In this document: in pieces, positions 7,439 to 9,972 of the stretch
Layout: the number at the start of each line of letters is the position of its first letter
How positions within the stretch are numbered: position 1 is the stretch's first letter
Source of the DNA: Gemmatimonadaceae bacterium
Lineage (GTDB): Bacteria > Latescibacterota > UBA2968 > UBA8231
Assembly (NCBI GenBank): GCA_002726335.1
Contig: PBSR01000049.1
Span: forward strand, 1 to 9,972
Reading direction: 5' to 3'
DNA length: 9,972 nt
Notes under the pieces: generated by a model
What the model saw: only the letters and a program-made list of their open reading frames with translations
Database searches by the model: none
What the model was told of the DNA's origin: nothing
Translations under genes and position numbers: made by a program

Positions 7439-8568
7439 TCCTGGGCCCCCTCGGTCGGGTCGGACGATCGCAGGGCGAAGCGCAGGCGATTGGCCGTGAC
7501 CTGCTGAATTTCCACCGCGGCACTATCCAGACCCCGGACACTCAGGTGGCGGGCAAGATCGAAGGCCCCGACCGTCGACCGCACCTCGAACCGCGCCTGT
7601 CCCGCCTCGACGCCACGGGGCATGAGAGACTGGATGGGGCCAAGGCCCGTCTCGAGGGCCCGCGTCAAGCCGTCGAGATCGGTGGCGACACCGGGTCCCT
7701 CCACCACGACATCGACCACGCGGATGGAAAAGGCCCGCCGTCGCAGATCCTCAGCGATGATCGCCCGCAAGCTGTCGGCGAGAAGTCCCACGGCATGACG
7801 CAGGGCTCGCTCGCCCGCGGCTCGTGGCGAGGCGCCCGCGCCACGGCCAGCGACGGCGAGAAGTCCCACGGGGGCAGTCTCGTCTACCCACCCGATCTCG
7901 AGCGACAGCGTCGCTGCGGCCGTTGTGAGACCCGTGTCGGCAACGCGACGGCCCGACATGGGAATCGGCGCCTGTGTCGGCACGACATCGGCGATGCCAC
8001 GGACGACGAGTTCCGCCTGGCTGCTGTCGATATGTCCGGCAACACCGGCAACTCCCACTTCGAGCAGGTCCGACATTCCGGCGACGATCCGCTGCAGCTC
8101 AGCGCCAACGACACCCCAGGCGAGGGGTTCTCCGGCGAGCGTCTCCTCAGCTACACATATGACGCGGGGCAATCCCGCACCGACGGCGGCAAGTTCGAGC
8201 GCGGCAAGGTCCTCGTGCAGCTGACCCAGGTCGACGATGGCCTCGACCGTCACGTGACAGCCACCCTCATCATCGACTCTCTGCTCCACCACCTCATAGG
8301 ACCGAACATACCCCTTCGTTGCGGTGAGGATTCGATCGTCGATGACAGCGAAATTCCGTACCTGCGTCGTTGACGTGACCAGCACGCCGACCCCTTCCTC
8401 GACGGCCTGGCGCAACGCCGCTCTCCGGGCCTGCTCCACGGCTCGGACCAGATTCTCATTCTCGACCACCGCAATCCCCGTCGTACGGATTCGCTGGGTG
8501 ACGTCAGCCGCATCGACGCACACCGAACCGCACAGGGTAAAACACAACAGGACACGTCCGAAACCCAA
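7435..8568 (-). CDS. Secreted FlgT-N / LPP20-like protein
   Basis: Predicted exported protein of about 377 residues, unknown in function. The chosen start is TTG at 8568, one base after the lipoprotein gene's stop: GGAG lies 7 nt upstream, and the product opens with a compact signal peptide (GRVLLCFTLCGSVCVDA, cleavage about 20/21). ATGs at 8604 and 8592 would overlap the upstream gene and have no spaced ribosome binding site. Residues about 25-125 resemble the FlgT N-terminal / LPP20 fold: GIAVVENENLVRAVEQARRAAL, VEEGVGVLV and the hallmark TATKGYVRSYEVVEQ followed by VTVEAIVDLGQL. The middle part has PRVICVAEE, AELVVRG, SLEIGWVDE and GRGAGASPRAAGERALRHA. The C-terminal part has VVVEGPGVATDLDGLTRALE and SVRGLDSAAVEIQQVTANRL. 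FlgT itself belongs to the flagellar H/T ring, but no flagellar gene is nearby, so a flagellar role is not supported. Its stop overlaps the radical SAM start by 4 bp. Confidence 0.78.
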   Translation of the reverse strand: MGFGRVLLCFTLCGSVCVDAADVTQRIRTTGIAVVENENLVRAVEQARRAALRQAVEEGVGVLVTSTTQVRNFAVIDDRILTATKGYVRSYEVVEQRVDDEGGCHVTVEAIVDLGQLHEDLAALELAAVGAGLPRVICVAEETLAGEPLAWGVVGAELQRIVAGMSDLLEVGVAGVAGHIDSSQAELVVRGIADVVPTQAPIPMSGRRVADTGLTTAAATLSLEIGWVDETAPVGLLAVAGRGAGASPRAAGERALRHAVGLLADSLRAIIAEDLRRRAFSIRVVDVVVEGPGVATDLDGLTRALETGLGPIQSLMPRGVEAGQARFEVRSTVGAFDLARHLSVRGLDSAAVEIQQVTANRLRFALRSSDPTEGAQE

Positions 8569-8569
8569 C

Positions 8570-9739
8570 TCAGAACTCCATCCGAACCGCATTCTGCAGT
8601 TCACGGATAATCAACAGCGCCTCCGCGCCGGATACGGGATCTGAAGGCCGGAAGCGACCACTCACCGAATCCGGCCGCATGATCCCCCGGTCGACGCTCA
8701 GGGCGATGGCGTTGTAGCTGAAATGATCGGCGCGCACATCAGGAAAACGGGACGTCTCGCCGATGTAGCGCGAACTCAGATCCGGCTCATCCATCAACAG
8801 TGAGAGGATACCTTCGACGACCCTGGCGAACTGCGCCCGGGTGACGACGCGGTCGGCAGCCGACGTGCCGTCCGGCATTGGTTCCAGACCGGGCAGCCCG
8901 AGGTCGAAAGCCCGCTGGACCCAGGGCCTCGCCCAGGCTGTCGTGATGTTGGCGGCCGTCGTCTTTTCGGCGACCTCCCGCGGCGCCTCGACAATCGATC
9001 CGGGCGGATGGAACCCACCAGGATCCGGGTCCAGGCGCCGCTGGCGCACCAGATCCTCGAGTTTCATCTCTTCCAGCAGGAGCACAGCCATCTCGGCGAG
9101 GCTGATCTGATCCAGATTGGCGATCTGTGCGCCCAGTCTGGTACCAGGAGCCGCCCGTTGTATGACCTGCAGACGCTCCGCCTCCGCCATCGCTCGTGAG
9201 ACGAGAACGCCGCGATTGCGGGCAATCACCCTTCGGTAGGAATCCAGTGCCGCATCGATGTCGCCGGCCTGCGCCTCCGCCCGGGCCCGGTGGTAGTCGG
9301 CGTCGGCCCTGCCCGGGGCCAGCTGTGCGGCGCGCTTGAAGGAACGGGTTGCCTCCTGCAGCCAGTCCCCCGAGTCACGTCTTCTGGCGATGCCCTCGTC
9401 AACGACGATACGACCCAGGGCGACATGGGCGTCGACGAATCCATCGTCGAGATGCAGGGCCCTTTCGATCGACTGCCTGGCGTGGAAGAACTCTCCCTGG
9501 GCGGCGGCGACGAGGGCATCGCCGACGTATCCCCCTGGGAACTCATCGTCAAGCCCCCGGGTGCGGGCGAACTGAGCCTGGGCAGTCCGCAGGTCGCCTT
9601 CGTCGAGAGCCAGCAACCCACGCCCGTAGTGGGTTGCGGCCGTGTCGAGAGAGGACTGCGGTGTGATCTGCCCTCGACCACACCCCATGGCCAGGACCAC
9701 TGCCAACTGAAAAAGGAGAAAAAGCGGAATAGGTCGCAT
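8570..9739 (-). CDS. Lipoprotein with TPR repeats and SLH-like segments
   Basis: A predicted envelope lipoprotein of 389 residues. The start is ATG at 9739, with CGGAG 5 nt upstream, giving MRPIPLFLLFQLAVVLAMGC: a short signal peptide with candidate lipidated Cys20. The residue before Gly19 is Met, so the lipobox is non-ideal. An open frame continues up to 9928 but runs into the tRNA gene and is not used. Residues about 38-185 contain about four TPR-type helix pairs, for example HYGRGLLALDEGDLRTAQAQF and ADYHRARAEAQAGDIDAALDSY. The C-terminal third has SLH-like units: ISLAEMAVLLLEEMKL, a middle unit (WVQRAFDLGL, then VVTRAQFARVVEGIL) and the clearest one, FPDVRADHFSYNAIALSVDRGIM then GRFRPSDPVSGAEALLIIREL. 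SLH domains bind cell-wall or envelope polymers in other proteins, so anchoring or scaffolding is plausible. First protein gene of the cluster. Confidence 0.85.
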   Translation of the reverse strand: MRPIPLFLLFQLAVVLAMGCGRGQITPQSSLDTAATHYGRGLLALDEGDLRTAQAQFARTRGLDDEFPGGYVGDALVAAAQGEFFHARQSIERALHLDDGFVDAHVALGRIVVDEGIARRRDSGDWLQEATRSFKRAAQLAPGRADADYHRARAEAQAGDIDAALDSYRRVIARNRGVLVSRAMAEAERLQVIQRAAPGTRLGAQIANLDQISLAEMAVLLLEEMKLEDLVRQRRLDPDPGGFHPPGSIVEAPREVAEKTTAANITTAWARPWVQRAFDLGLPGLEPMPDGTSAADRVVTRAQFARVVEGILSLLMDEPDLSSRYIGETSRFPDVRADHFSYNAIALSVDRGIMRPDSVSGRFRPSDPVSGAEALLIIRELQNAVRMEF

Positions 9740-9892
9740 CTGTGCTCCGACAAACCATGGACCCGAGGCGCCAGTCCTGACGACGCTCCGAGGTTGGCTA
9801 GGTTCGATGATTGGGCCCGGAGCCAAGGCGGCCCGAGCGCTGGACAGGTCTGCCGGGGGAAATGTGGTAAGAAGGGGCTGACAGAGGCGGAC
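9740..9892. other. Intergenic leader between tRNA-Gly and the lipoprotein gene
   Basis: These 153 bases hold the ribosome binding site of the lipoprotein gene (GGAG at about 9745-9748) and otherwise nothing I can support. I found no convincing -35/-10 pair with correct spacing and no hairpin followed by a U run. The operon may therefore share a transcript with the tRNA or use a non-consensus promoter here. Confidence 0.4.
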
Positions 9893-9967
9893 TGGAGCGG
9901 GAGACGGGAGTCGAACCCGCGACATCAAGCTTGGGAAGCTTGCGTTCTACCCCTGAACTACTCCCGC
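9893..9967 (-). tRNA. tRNA-Gly (anticodon CCC), CCA encoded
   Basis: The minus strand folds into a complete cloverleaf. The acceptor stem is GCGGGAG (9967-9961) with CTCCCGC (9903-9897). The D arm is GTTC-AGGGGTA-GAAC and the anticodon arm CAAGC-TTCCCAA-GCTTG, giving anticodon CCC, which reads GGG. The variable region is short. The T arm is GCGGG-TTCGACT-CCCGT, with one G-T pair at its base. The discriminator base is U, as expected for bacterial glycine tRNAs, and the 3' CCA is encoded (9895-9893). It lies 153 bp upstream of, and in the same direction as, the lipoprotein gene. Confidence 0.96.
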
Positions 9968-9972
9968 TCCGA

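Noticed and set aside
9740..9892. Promoter for the lipoprotein operon just after the tRNA
   Set aside because: Candidate hexamers such as TTGGCT had no partner -10 at acceptable spacing, so I do not list one.
9740..9928. N-terminal extension of the lipoprotein frame by 63 residues
   Set aside because: It would begin inside the tRNA-Gly gene. The ATG at 9739 has a good ribosome binding site and is followed directly by a lipoprotein signal peptide.

Overview
The window looks like a chromosomal housekeeping region from a moderately GC-rich, Gram-negative-type bacterium, most likely an uncultured lineage. GC is about 60% wherever I counted it, except over the first ~540 bases. The signs of a Gram-negative envelope are a lipobox lipoprotein with TPR and SLH-like segments and a secreted FlgT/LPP20-like protein. 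The phylum cannot be fixed from sequence alone; an FCB-type candidate phylum is my low-confidence guess. All genes are on the minus strand, so transcription runs from high to low coordinates.

Reading with transcription: a tRNA-Gly(CCC) gene with encoded CCA lies at 9893-9967. It is followed by a tightly packed five-gene cluster: a TPR/SLH-like lipoprotein (9739-8570), a secreted FlgT-N/LPP20-like protein (8568-7435), a PDZ-radical SAM-DUF512 protein (7438-6080), the ribosome-assembly GTPase Der (6083-4701) and a MerR-family regulator (4711-4217). Junctions are 1-bp gaps, 4-bp GTGA/ATGA overlaps or an 11-bp overlap, which implies one operon with translational coupling.

A 138-bp gap then carries a hairpin (4174-4200) and a sigma70-like promoter (4133-4161). 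These separate the first operon from the classical rimP-nusA-infB operon (4078 down to the window edge), which makes a 30S maturation factor, a transcription elongation/antitermination factor and translation initiation factor IF-2.

The main anomaly is at the low-coordinate end. The infB frame is normal through both IF2_N domains and through GTPase motifs G1 to G5. At about 551-577 it passes in frame, with no stop, into the middle of a HisC-like PLP aminotransferase that runs to the window edge. IF-2 loses all domains after the G domain, and the aminotransferase lacks its N-terminus. The junction peptide VGTGIDDLL fits both families, and GC falls from ~60% to ~54% across it. I read this as a homology-driven chimera, most probably an assembly or amplification artefact, rather than a real fusion protein.

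I see no mobile element, CRISPR array or defence system. The most biologically interesting intact part is the operon that couples two envelope proteins and an uncharacterised PDZ-radical SAM enzyme to Der.
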